A DNA stretch of 64,000 nucleotides, taken from NCBI GenBank assembly GCA_000227505.4, contig AGIF02000001.1, positions 1,508,035-1,572,034 of the forward strand. Reading direction: 5' to 3'. A program made the translations under genes and the position numbers. Position 1 is the first letter of the stretch; each line of letters begins with the position of its first letter. This stretch comes from a gamma proteobacterium HIMB55. Lineage in GTDB: Bacteria > Pseudomonadota > Gammaproteobacteria > Pseudomonadales > Halieaceae. The notes under the pieces were generated by a model. It was given only the letters and a program-made list of their open reading frames with translations. It was not told the origin of the DNA and ran no database searches. Below are positions 37,380 through 45,386 of the stretch, one piece after another.

Positions 37380-37464
37380 AAATCATCGCTTCCTTTTCAA
37401 CGCGTTGAGTTGCGCAATTAAGTCGAGCGCGTTTAACAGCCGACTCATCGACGGTAAACCTCTC

Positions 37465-39192
37465 TTACGCTTGTGCAAAGTATACCGTATGCAGCATTGC
37501 CAATACGCCAACGGCATAGGCAATGGTAATAGGATAGCCAAAGCGCAGGTAGTCGCCACGGGTATAACCGGCGATGTTTTGCACGATGAGATTGGTCGCG
37601 TAACCGTAGGGCGTCAGAAACGAGCCGCTTGCCGCAAAAGCCACCGCAAGCGCGAACGGCATTACATCAACACCCGATGCCTCTGCCAGTGCGTAGCCAA
37701 TCGGGAACATAAGCGCAGCCGCCGCGTTATTCGTAATCAGCTCGGTGAGTATCAACGTCAACACAAAGACAATGACAAGCCCTAGGAACGGTGCACTACC
37801 AGACAGTAATGGCATGGCCGAACCGACCAAATTCGCAACAAGCTGACTCTCGATCATCGCGTCAGCAACAACCAAGGCAGAGGAAACCAATATCCAAATA
37901 TCGAACGGAAAACGACGCCGCAAATCATCAACACTCACAACATCTGCTGCCCAAAAGCCAACGAGCAATATTAAAAGACCCAGTGACAGCGGGATCGTTC
38001 CCAATGCAGCCATCACAATAACGGCTAACAAAGCGGCAGTGGCGAGAAACCCTGCCGTAGAGTCCATTAGGCGCACGTCCAAACTGTCTGACAGTAGGAT
38101 AAAATTGCGGCTAAGATTTTTTCGCTGTGCGAAGTCATCGCCAGTTGCCAGTACGAGCAAATCCCCTGATCGGAGTGGCAACTCACCCAACCTCCCTCCA
38201 ACATGCTTACCGTCACGTTGTACTGCAACGATTGCCGCATTGAATCTTGCCCGGAATCCGAGAGATTTGGCGGATCTACCGTCAAGAATCGAGCCAGGTG
38301 CAACAAGCACCTCAGTCAGCTCGCTCTGCATTAAACCCTCTCTTTTGGCAAACGTGCTGAGACCCTCCACTTGATCAATGCGCGCCACGTCAGAGACATC
38401 ACCGGTAAAAACGAGTCGGTCACCCGACAACAAGATATCCGTCGGGGAGACTGGTTTGATCTTTCGACCGTCGCGCAGGATCTCTGCGAGATAGAGCGTC
38501 TCTAGAGCCCTCAGGCCCGCAGCCTCGACTGTTCTACCAACCAAGGCACCCGCGTTATCCACCTCCGCCTCGAGTGTATATTCAGTCTCAACAACTTCGA
38601 AGTTTTCTCGAATCGGCAATCGTCGCGCTAGGACAACCAGCAAGCAGCCCACCAGTAGGACGACTGGCGCGGAAATAACAAAGAAATCCCCAAACCCCAT
38701 ACCAACGCCACGTTGATCCTCCAAAAAGCTGCTGACAATAAGGTTCGTCGAGGTCCCGATGAGCGTAAGCGTGCCACCCAGAATTGCGGCATACGATAGT
38801 GGTAAGAGTAATCGGGAGGACGCGTGGTACTCGCTACGGCGCAGAACATTTGCCAAGCTCGCAACAACAGCAGTGTTGTTGAGTAATGCGGACATGGGCG
38901 CTGTAAGAGCAACAATCTTCGCAACAGACCAATACAAGCGAGGTGAATCAATTAGGCGCGACAGCATTCCGAGCCATGGCAAGCGCTCAAGTGCTACAGC
39001 GCACAATATAAGCAGCACTAAGGTGACCAGTCCCTCATTGGTCGTTTTTGACCAAAAGGTATCGATGCTGACAAGACCAGCAACGAGGCAACACAAAGCG
39101 GCGCTTAAGAACAGCACGGTGGCATTTATCCGCGAAAACACGAGTGCGCCAATCAAACCGACCAAGGTCAGCCCGGCAAGCCATAGCTCCAT
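37465..39192 (-). CDS. SLC13-family permease with two RCK-C domains
   Basis: The protein of 575 residues has an N-terminal membrane half, two consecutive TrkA-C (RCK_C) domains at about residues 200-380 (LEAEVDNAGALVGRTV and VLVAPGSILDGRSAKSLG are typical), then a second membrane half with NNAAAALMFPIGYALAE and FLTPYGYATNLIV, signatures of the DASS/ArsB superfamily. Such proteins are sodium-coupled anion carriers, often for sulfate or dicarboxylates. The RCK domains probably bind a regulatory ligand. The real substrate is unknown. It precedes the desaturase gene on the same strand with 85 bases between. Confidence 0.88.
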   Translation of the reverse strand: MELWLAGLTLVGLIGALVFSRINATVLFLSAALCCLVAGLVSIDTFWSKTTNEGLVTLVLLILCAVALERLPWLGMLSRLIDSPRLYWSVAKIVALTAPMSALLNNTAVVASLANVLRRSEYHASSRLLLPLSYAAILGGTLTLIGTSTNLIVSSFLEDQRGVGMGFGDFFVISAPVVLLVGCLLVVLARRLPIRENFEVVETEYTLEAEVDNAGALVGRTVEAAGLRALETLYLAEILRDGRKIKPVSPTDILLSGDRLVFTGDVSDVARIDQVEGLSTFAKREGLMQSELTEVLVAPGSILDGRSAKSLGFRARFNAAIVAVQRDGKHVGGRLGELPLRSGDLLVLATGDDFAQRKNLSRNFILLSDSLDVRLMDSTAGFLATAALLAVIVMAALGTIPLSLGLLILLVGFWAADVVSVDDLRRRFPFDIWILVSSALVVADAMIESQLVANLVGSAMPLLSGSAPFLGLVIVFVLTLILTELITNNAAAALMFPIGYALAEASGVDVMPFALAVAFAASGSFLTPYGYATNLIVQNIAGYTRGDYLRFGYPITIAYAVGVLAMLHTVYFAQA

Positions 39193-39322
39193 TTCTCACA
39201 CACCCCCAAACTCAAACGATCATCGCTAAAGTGCAGCGGAAGATACACTGCTCCCTCACACTCGTACGAAGATCTGACTCGCGGTAAAATAACACATCAC
39301 TCACATAAGACAGGAATCAAAC

Positions 39323-39697
39323 ATGCTTGGCTACGTCACCCTCGGCAGCTCAAATTTACCCGCTGCCATAGAGTTTTATTCCGCACTCACAGCAGGAATG
39401 GGTTGGAAGAAATTGATGGGAACCGATCGTATCGTTTTCTTCGGTTCGTCAATGGAGCAGGCCGCTTTGGCTATCTGCACACCTTACGACGAACAAGCAC
39501 CCACGGCAGGCAATGGCACGATGGTGGCCTTCCACGGTGGAAGCCGCGAGGGTGTCGACGCACTTTATGCTAAGGCAATCGAGCTAGGCGCCACCTGTGA
39601 TGGCGAGCCCGGTGAGCGCGTTCCTGGTCTGTTTTACGGTGCTTACGTCAGAGATGCAGAGGGCAATAAGCTGTGCTTCTGCCACTTTACAATGTGA
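39323..39697 (+). CDS. VOC (glyoxalase/dioxygenase fold) family protein
   Basis: The product of 124 residues has one vicinal oxygen chelate domain. It starts MLGYVTLGSSNLPAAIEFYSAL and ends with the family segment GLFYGAYVRDAEGNKLCFCHF. Proteins of this fold bind a metal and act as glyoxalases, dioxygenases or resistance proteins; many small ones remain uncharacterised. No substrate is evident from the context. The ATG at 39323 follows ACAGGA. Confidence 0.85.
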   Translation: MLGYVTLGSSNLPAAIEFYSALTAGMGWKKLMGTDRIVFFGSSMEQAALAICTPYDEQAPTAGNGTMVAFHGGSREGVDALYAKAIELGATCDGEPGERVPGLFYGAYVRDAEGNKLCFCHFTM

Positions 39698-39818
39698 ATA
39701 AACGACAGAAACTGAGGGTGCGGCTCACTATGTAGTGAGTCGCGCACTCGCGAAATTTTTATCTCGGAATTTAGGAATCAATCGTGAGTAGGGGCCAACG
39801 AAATTGGGTCGCTTAAAA

Positions 39819-40379
39819 TTAGGATAGTTGCCACTCAAACCCTTCAGTGCTTTCCATCAATTGATCGACCGCCACACCCACACAATTGGGCTCAACCATG
39901 TGTGCAGCGTACCAAGTATGGAGACACCGGATTCTATCGGGCTCTTGGATACCGCCAATACCGCGATCGGATAAAGCGGTCATCATGCCTCGCGACTGAA
40001 GAAGCATACGTTCTTCTTCACCCAAAAACCCATCACGCAACTCATTATGCGCCACATGTGCTTGCTTCATTTGTAGCTTGATAGCACTGCTCTCGTTGAC
40101 CATCTGCTGAAGCTTTGCAATCCATCCGGCAGCTTCAAGACGATCTATTTTCAACGAGATTTCTGCATCGATGAGCCAAAACATAGTTGGAAACGGCTTT
40201 TCATCCACAACCGAGCTGACACGGATAACCGCTGGCTTTCCGTTGTCATTGAACGCAGAGACATCGCAAAAACCTCTCGGTTCGCGACCCAGTCGCTCGG
40301 TGACAAAGTCGTACCACTGGGTAACACGAGCCCTGCTCTCGCCAGCCATTTGTTCGGAGATTTTGTCGGAAAATTGCAT
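39819..40379 (-). CDS. DUF501 domain protein
   Basis: The product of 186 residues is cytoplasmic. The N-terminal half shows RLGREPRGFCDVSAFNDNGKP and PTMFWLIDAE, and the C-terminal half GIGGIQEPDRIRCLHTWYAAHM followed by CVGVAVD, which matches the DUF501 pattern (Gly-rich turn, R-C-L-H, then a Val-Gly pair). The molecular function of DUF501 is unknown. The gene is divergent from the B12 riboswitch-controlled operon; its ATG is at 40377-40379. Confidence 0.78.
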   Translation of the reverse strand: MQFSDKISEQMAGESRARVTQWYDFVTERLGREPRGFCDVSAFNDNGKPAVIRVSSVVDEKPFPTMFWLIDAEISLKIDRLEAAGWIAKLQQMVNESSAIKLQMKQAHVAHNELRDGFLGEEERMLLQSRGMMTALSDRGIGGIQEPDRIRCLHTWYAAHMVEPNCVGVAVDQLMESTEGFEWQLS

Positions 40380-40440
40380 GCGCGAACCCTAGCACAAAAT
40401 CTAATTGACTCAGACAAATCATGGGCGTATTGTCCGCGCC

Positions 40441-40556
40441 TCAGGTGCCTACAGGTGGAAACGCCCGGGTAGGTTAAAAGGGAAGTCTGGATGAACCAGC
40501 GCTGCCCCCGCAACGGTAAGTGCATGTCGTATGCAAAGCCCGATACCTGCCTGATA
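40441..40556 (+). promoter_or_regulatory. Cobalamin (adenosylcobalamin) riboswitch aptamer
   Basis: The leader before btuB has the ordered conserved elements of a cobalamin riboswitch: AGGTGCC near 40443, AAAAGGGAAGTCTGG near 40476, the B12 box GCTGCCCCCGCAACGGTAAG (40501-40520), and AGCCCGATACCTGCC near 40538-40552. Binding of the coenzyme is expected to switch off the downstream operon. The expression platform is annotated separately. Confidence 0.95.
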
Positions 40557-40578
40557 ACTAAAACCCGATGGCGCGGTG

Positions 40579-40659
40579 GGCTCCAGCAGGGAGTTCGCTT
40601 CGTGCTGTTTACGCTGTTGGCCTCTTTGCCCGCTTACTGCTCCAGATAAAAATGGAGCC
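40579..40659 (+). promoter_or_regulatory. btuB: Likely expression platform: hairpin hiding the btuB ribosome site
   Basis: GCTCCA (40639-40644) can pair with TGGAGC (40653-40658), which contains the GGAG ribosome site five bases before the btuB ATG. The upstream segment GGCTCCA (40579-40585) is complementary to the same TGGAGCC (40653-40659). Two mutually exclusive pairings with the ribosome site suggest translational control. This is a reading of complementarity, not a computed fold. Confidence 0.5.
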
Positions 40660-40662
40660 AAC

Positions 40663-42522
40663 ATGGCCGTAATCAAAAAATCTCTCCCTCTAGCGCTCTC
40701 CCTCGTGCTGTCTCCTAACTTTGCTATGGCTGATCAGGTTGAAGAGACCGTCGTCGTAGCCGATCGAGTCGAAACGGCGATCGAATCGCTTGCTGTTTCG
40801 GTCAACGTCATGGATCGCGAACTCATTTCAGCGCTCGGCTCAGCAACATTACCGCAACTTTTGCGTTCGCAAGTTGGCATCTCAACAACACAAACTGGCG
40901 GGATTGGCGCGGTCAGTGGGATTCGGGTCCGAGGACAAGATGGCTTCAGAACACGTGTATTAATCGATGGTATCGATATCAGTGACCCCTCCTCCCCACA
41001 AATCGCACCAAGAATGGAGCACATTGTCGCGGGCTCCCTCGAACGCGTTGAGGTACTGCGAGGCACTCAGGGCCTTCTATGGGGCGCGGATGCAGGAGGT
41101 GTTGTATCGCTGACCAGTCGTCGAGGCGGCGAGCAGGCCAGCATAGATATTTCTGCAGAACGTGGTGGCTATGGTTTTGAAACCGAGTCACTGGTGGCAA
41201 GCACCGGAACGATGGCTTTTGGTGAGGTCACGGCTGTTGTCAACCACGTCGGAATGGACGGTTTCAACGCTCTCAAAAGCGACACCCAGCTTGCTGATAA
41301 TGAAGGCTACGACAACGACAGCGTTCAGCTCAGCTATACGACACCTGAGTGGAATGGCTGGTCTGCGACCCTCAGCGCGAGAGACGTCGATGCAACCACC
41401 GATTACGACGGATGCGGTCGATTCGATGAGAACTTCAGCTTCATCTCGAGTAACGACTGCTCCGATGGGTACAAGAATGAGACCCAAGGATTAGTCGTAC
41501 GTCACGCAGGTGATGGGCACTCAACGCAGTTCAGTGTCAGCGAAAGTGACAGTGATCGAGCGTACTTTACAGATGGCATTTTTCAATTCGCACTAAAAGG
41601 CTCGAATGAGCAAATGTCCTTGTCTCACAATCGCTCTTTGTCTGAAGAAATGGACCTCACCGTGGGTCTTGATGTCGATGAGCAAAGCTACGACGACGGG
41701 TTTGGTACCGCGAGAAGTCGCGACAACGAGGCCATGTTCGTTAATCTGCGACGCGCAGGCGAGAGCACAACGCTCTCCGCCGCTGTTCGCAGCGATGACA
41801 ATGAGGACTTCGGCCGCTACACCTCTTGGCGCCTCACCGCCCTCACGGGGACAGGTCTTGAGGGTGTCGCTTTTAAAGCCGCCTACGGAACGGGGTTTAG
41901 GGCACCCTCTCCTTACGAGATCGGCTCTAACCAATCACCCTTTGCACTCCCGGAAGCCAGAGATAACGCGCTTAAAGAAGAGAAGAGCAAAGGCTGGGAG
42001 ATGGGGCTTCGCGGTCGTCAAAACGATGTTGCTTGGGAGCTGACCTATTTCGATCAAGAAGTGAGTGATGCGATCATTTATAGCTACAACCCGGCGTTGT
42101 TTGCCGGTGGCTACATTCAAGTCCCCGGAACCAGCCAATTCAGCGGTGTGGAAGCAACCGCTTCGTGGGCAGTTGGTGAAGGTGTGACTCTTGAGGGTTT
42201 CGTTAGCGATCTCTCAGCCGAAGATGCGTCCGGCAACGACCTTCCCTATCGCCCAGAGACGACGGCACAGGTCTCGGCACGGTTTGGTGGCGAAAAGATT
42301 AACTGGCTATTGCTTGCACGATACACAGGGGATCGCAGCGATGGCTTTGGCACAACGCTTGGTGAGTATACTGTCATGGACGGCTCCTTCACTTATGCAG
42401 TCACAGAAGACCTGAATGTTTCAGTACGTGCCGAGAACCTCACCAATGAAGGCTACTCTGATATCGTCGGTTATCGCAGCCCCGGTAGAACGCTTTACCT
42501 CGGTCTTAATGTATCAATCTAG
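40663..42522 (+). CDS. btuB: TonB-dependent vitamin B12 receptor BtuB
   Basis: The protein of 619 residues is an outer-membrane TonB-dependent receptor. A signal peptide (to about residue 23, FAMA) is followed by a TonB box EETVVVAD (28-35), a plug domain with VRGQDGFRTRVLIDGIDI and VEVLRGTQGLLWGADAGGVV, and a 22-strand barrel ending ERTLYLGL-like (GRTLYLGLNVSI). The riboswitch just upstream and cobO just downstream make cobalamin the expected ligand. The size matches E. coli BtuB (614). The ATG at 40663 follows GGAG; an open extension upstream runs into the riboswitch and is rejected. Confidence 0.95.
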   Translation: MAVIKKSLPLALSLVLSPNFAMADQVEETVVVADRVETAIESLAVSVNVMDRELISALGSATLPQLLRSQVGISTTQTGGIGAVSGIRVRGQDGFRTRVLIDGIDISDPSSPQIAPRMEHIVAGSLERVEVLRGTQGLLWGADAGGVVSLTSRRGGEQASIDISAERGGYGFETESLVASTGTMAFGEVTAVVNHVGMDGFNALKSDTQLADNEGYDNDSVQLSYTTPEWNGWSATLSARDVDATTDYDGCGRFDENFSFISSNDCSDGYKNETQGLVVRHAGDGHSTQFSVSESDSDRAYFTDGIFQFALKGSNEQMSLSHNRSLSEEMDLTVGLDVDEQSYDDGFGTARSRDNEAMFVNLRRAGESTTLSAAVRSDDNEDFGRYTSWRLTALTGTGLEGVAFKAAYGTGFRAPSPYEIGSNQSPFALPEARDNALKEEKSKGWEMGLRGRQNDVAWELTYFDQEVSDAIIYSYNPALFAGGYIQVPGTSQFSGVEATASWAVGEGVTLEGFVSDLSAEDASGNDLPYRPETTAQVSARFGGEKINWLLLARYTGDRSDGFGTTLGEYTVMDGSFTYAVTEDLNVSVRAENLTNEGYSDIVGYRSPGRTLYLGLNVSI

Positions 42523-42531
42523 GCAGGAAAC

Positions 42532-43131
42532 ATGAGTAAAGACGCCAAACATAAAGCTTCGATGGAAAAGCAGAAGACGAATGTCGACGCATCCATCGCA
42601 GCTGCAGATACTGAAAGAAGTCTTGTCCTGCTCCTGACTGGTAACGGAAAGGGCAAGACAAGTTCTGCGTTCGGGATGGTCATGCGAGCCATGGGTTATG
42701 GACATCGCGTAGGCATCGTCCAATTCATCAAAGGCGAGCAACTATCAGGCGAGGAGTTATTTGCTCGAGCCAACCTTCCTGACTCTGATTTTTATCAGAT
42801 GGGAACCGGCTTCACCTGGGATACACAAGATCGCCAATCAGATATCGAAGCCGCTGAGCGCACTTGGGGCGAAGCTCAGCGCATGTTGAATGACTCCGCT
42901 TACGATCTAGTCATTCTCGACGAGCTAACCTATATGCTGTCCTTCGACTATCTGGACGAGGCCACTGTACTGAACGCAATCCGTCAGCGGCCCGAGCAGC
43001 AAAGCGTCGTCGTCACAGGTCGTGGTGGTGGCGCAGCCTTGCAAGAGCTTGCGGATACGGTCTCGGAAGTAAAAGAAATCAAACACGCCTTTAGAGCAGG
43101 TATCAAAGCCCGCAAAGGCGTGGACTTTTAG
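42532..43131 (+). CDS. cobO: Cob(I)yrinic acid a,c-diamide adenosyltransferase
   Basis: The enzyme of 199 residues transfers the adenosyl group from ATP to reduced corrinoids, giving the coenzyme form in the cytoplasm. It is a BtuR/CobO/CobA-type protein with P-loop GNGKGKTSSAFGM near residue 28, then VQFIKGEQLSGEE and LDELTYMLSF; VVTGRGGGAALQELAD and HAFRAGIKARKGVDF end it as in the family. It lies nine bases after btuB in the same B12-controlled operon, consistent with uptake followed by adenosylation. Confidence 0.95.
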   Translation: MSKDAKHKASMEKQKTNVDASIAAADTERSLVLLLTGNGKGKTSSAFGMVMRAMGYGHRVGIVQFIKGEQLSGEELFARANLPDSDFYQMGTGFTWDTQDRQSDIEAAERTWGEAQRMLNDSAYDLVILDELTYMLSFDYLDEATVLNAIRQRPEQQSVVVTGRGGGAALQELADTVSEVKEIKHAFRAGIKARKGVDF

Positions 43132-43728
43132 GTGTCTGAGACCACCCACCCTGCCCTGAGACTTAAGCCTTTTATAGGCTACAAAGCAACGAACGCATTT
43201 TTTCAGGGCGTCTGGGGCACGGCCTATGTGGGACTGATGACGCCTCTGCCGCCAGAGGTGTTTTCTGCAGGCGGTATAGGCTTCAGCTTGGGCACGTGGC
43301 TTGTCGCACTGGGCTATTCGAAACTTTTCAATCTCACGGCTTTCTTTCGCATCTCACTAGGCGTTGAGCTAATTGCACTCATTAGCGTTCTCGCGATTCT
43401 GATTTATCCCGGAGGATTCGCACTCGCGGCAGGGATTTATCTCGGGTTTCAGCTTGCCCTGATCTTTGGTAGCTACCTTGGGCGACTGGAAACGCTCGTT
43501 GTTGCCAAAAACAACTTAAAGCACCTCGATATTGGTAAATCGATAGGTGCCTTATTAGGGCTAGCCTTTGCCGCCGCGTTTTATCAGTTCGCACGCATTT
43601 GGCTGAATACCGATGATGCAACCAGTCTCGTGCAGGTCATCCACTACCCGTTATTGATTGTTCAGGCGGCGAATGTTGGATTGCTACTCATCTCGTTTGA
43701 TCGTTCTCGATTCAGCGAGGCGCTCTAA
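43132..43728 (+). CDS. Unknown membrane protein in the B12 operon
   Basis: The product of 198 residues has about five membrane helices and begins with GTG directly after the cobO stop. The N-terminal part, LKPFIGYKATNAFFQGVWGTAYVGL, is polar-aromatic; FFRISLGVELIALISVLAIL and FQLALIFGSYLGRLETLVV follow. I do not recognise the family. Position behind a cobalamin riboswitch, btuB and cobO suggests a role in corrinoid uptake or handling, perhaps at the inner membrane. No btuCDF genes lie in the window. The link to B12 is inference from operon membership alone. Confidence 0.7.
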   Translation: MSETTHPALRLKPFIGYKATNAFFQGVWGTAYVGLMTPLPPEVFSAGGIGFSLGTWLVALGYSKLFNLTAFFRISLGVELIALISVLAILIYPGGFALAAGIYLGFQLALIFGSYLGRLETLVVAKNNLKHLDIGKSIGALLGLAFAAAFYQFARIWLNTDDATSLVQVIHYPLLIVQAANVGLLLISFDRSRFSEAL

Positions 43729-43951
43729 AGGTCGATATAAAAAGGTCGATGAAGTGCCCTGAAAAGCGGGCTCGGAATCTTGAGCGCTCGGCTAAAACGC
43801 CCAGCCTGGCGACACATCATAGCCATGCGGACACACAAGATGGTCATGCGGTCGAATAAAATCGCACGATTGGTATGCCAACTTCACTGCAGTAGCGGGT
43901 TTGAAACACGCACGAAGCGGGCAAGAACCCGCAACGTGGCGTAGATAAAGA

Positions 43952-44737
43952 TTAGTCTAAAAGCTCGGGCTGTTCGCTCAAGATGACATCGAATAACGGT
44001 TGTCCGCTAAACCAACCTGAGAGCGTACTGCCGACTTGCTTTTGAGTATGGACCGCCATCTCATGAGGGATAGGCTTAGTTTCACCTGCCGCCTCCGCGA
44101 GTAACTGTGCCTGGCAGGAACGCTCCATTGTTACGTACCACCAAGTCGCTTCTTCCACGGACTGCCCCACAGTGAGGTGCCCGTGATTTTTCAGCACAAT
44201 GGCTTTTTTGTCACCCAAGGTCGCCGCCAAGCGCTCACCCTCAGTCATATCAACCACTACGCCGGTGTAATCATCAAGAAGGGCGTGGTCACCATAAAAC
44301 GCACACGCGTCCTGAGTCAGGGGATCGAGCAGCCGACCCAGTGAAGACCATGTTTTCCCATAAATCGAGTGCGCGTGAGCCGCAGCGGTTACGTCAGGTC
44401 TCGCCGCATGAATTTGACTGTGAATCGTGAACGCAGCGCCATTCAATATCCCACTGCCCTCTACAATGTTGCCATCGTGATCAACCCGGATGAGATCTGA
44501 AACACGCATCATCTTGAACGAGCGGCCCATAGGGTTTACCCAGAAGGTCTCAGGATCGAGTGGATCTCGAACAGTGATGTGCCCTGCCACACCTTCGTCA
44601 AAGCCAAATCGACCGAAAATGCGAAGTGCCGCTGCAAGGCGTTGTTTTCGAAACAGCTGCTCATCCAAAGGCGAGCGCTCGACATTCCCCATATTTTCGT
44701 CTGCATTCATGATGAGACTGTTGACCTGTTGATTCAT
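43952..44737 (-). CDS. Class II aldolase/adducin family protein
   Basis: The protein of 261 residues has the single aldolase II domain. The zinc-ligand segments AAAHAHSIYGKTWSSLGR and NHGHLTVGQSVEEATWW are present, with the early GFDEGVAGHITVRDP typical of family members. Such enzymes act on small sugar phosphates or hydroxy-keto acids, but this branch is largely uncharacterised. The start overlaps the stop of the HxlR regulator gene upstream by four bases, so the two are one transcription unit and the regulator may control it. Confidence 0.86.
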   Translation of the reverse strand: MNQQVNSLIMNADENMGNVERSPLDEQLFRKQRLAAALRIFGRFGFDEGVAGHITVRDPLDPETFWVNPMGRSFKMMRVSDLIRVDHDGNIVEGSGILNGAAFTIHSQIHAARPDVTAAAHAHSIYGKTWSSLGRLLDPLTQDACAFYGDHALLDDYTGVVVDMTEGERLAATLGDKKAIVLKNHGHLTVGQSVEEATWWYVTMERSCQAQLLAEAAGETKPIPHEMAVHTQKQVGSTLSGWFSGQPLFDVILSEQPELLD

Positions 44738-45294
44738 CTAACCGCTCCTTTAGTCTTGGTTTTGCGATGCTCACCCGCCAGCTTCGGCAGCTCAGCATCG
44801 GTCGGTATTGGCAATCCGTGTTGCTTCAAGTGTGCCACATAATCACTGAGTTCCGCGCCATTCTTAGCTGAGACTTCTTCTGCCCGCAATGGCTCTCCAC
44901 ACTCGGTGCAAGCCAAGACCGCATGACAGTCACTGGCACAGCCACTGTGCCAATACTTTACCGGAGCACCGTGCTCATCACTCAACCACTGATCACCCCA
45001 CTGACTTAAGGTCATCAAAACCGGGTAAAGTCCCAACCCTTTTCGCGTAAGCCGATATTCAAAGCGCTCAGGGTGTGTGCTGTAAGGCACCTTGGTGAGT
45101 ACACCCTCATCAACCAGCATCGCCAGACGCTCAGCGAGGCGGTGACGTGTCACACCTAAATTCTTGTGAAAGCCTTCAAAGCGTCGTGTGCCCTTAAAGG
45201 CGTCGCGGATGATCAATAGAGTCCATCGCTCTCCCACGATAGAGAGCGCTCGAGCGACAGAGCACACCTGCTCATTGATATTTTCCCATTTCAT
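44734..45294 (-). CDS. HxlR-family transcriptional regulator with C-terminal Cys cluster
   Basis: The protein of 186 residues has an N-terminal winged helix of the HxlR type: CSVARALSIVGERWTLLIIRD, FEGFHKNLGVTRHRLAERLAML and EYRLTRKGLGLYPVL. After residue 115 comes an extra part with Cys spaced C-x3-C-x5-C-x2-C (HSGCASDCHAVLACTECGE), which could bind zinc or sense redox state or aldehydes. HxlR proteins often respond to formaldehyde, quinones or oxidants. It overlaps the aldolase gene downstream and probably regulates the pair. Confidence 0.88.
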   Translation of the reverse strand: MKWENINEQVCSVARALSIVGERWTLLIIRDAFKGTRRFEGFHKNLGVTRHRLAERLAMLVDEGVLTKVPYSTHPERFEYRLTRKGLGLYPVLMTLSQWGDQWLSDEHGAPVKYWHSGCASDCHAVLACTECGEPLRAEEVSAKNGAELSDYVAHLKQHGLPIPTDAELPKLAGEHRKTKTKGAVR

Positions 45295-45338
45295 TTTGGA
45301 ACTCTGCTATTAGGCTTGATAAATAGCAAGCGACAGGC

Positions 45339-45366
45339 AAAAAAAAGCCCGGTCATTAGACCGGGC
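45339..45366 (-). terminator. Rho-independent terminator of aceA
   Basis: On the minus strand GCCCGGTC and GACCGGGC pair around TAAT and are followed by a run of eight T, 20 bases after the isocitrate lyase stop. This is a textbook terminator. The HxlR gene starts behind it. Confidence 0.93.
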
Positions 45367-45386
45367 GCCTAGAACACTGGGCATGT

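Noticed and set aside
40576-40662. N-terminal extension of btuB
   Set aside because: It would translate the riboswitch expression platform; the ATG at 40663 has a ribosome site and a signal peptide.
43729-43951. Inverted and direct repeats (GCGGGTT with AACCCGC; two AAAGGTCGAT copies) between convergent genes
   Set aside because: They are short and lack a T run; not enough to call a terminator or mobile element.
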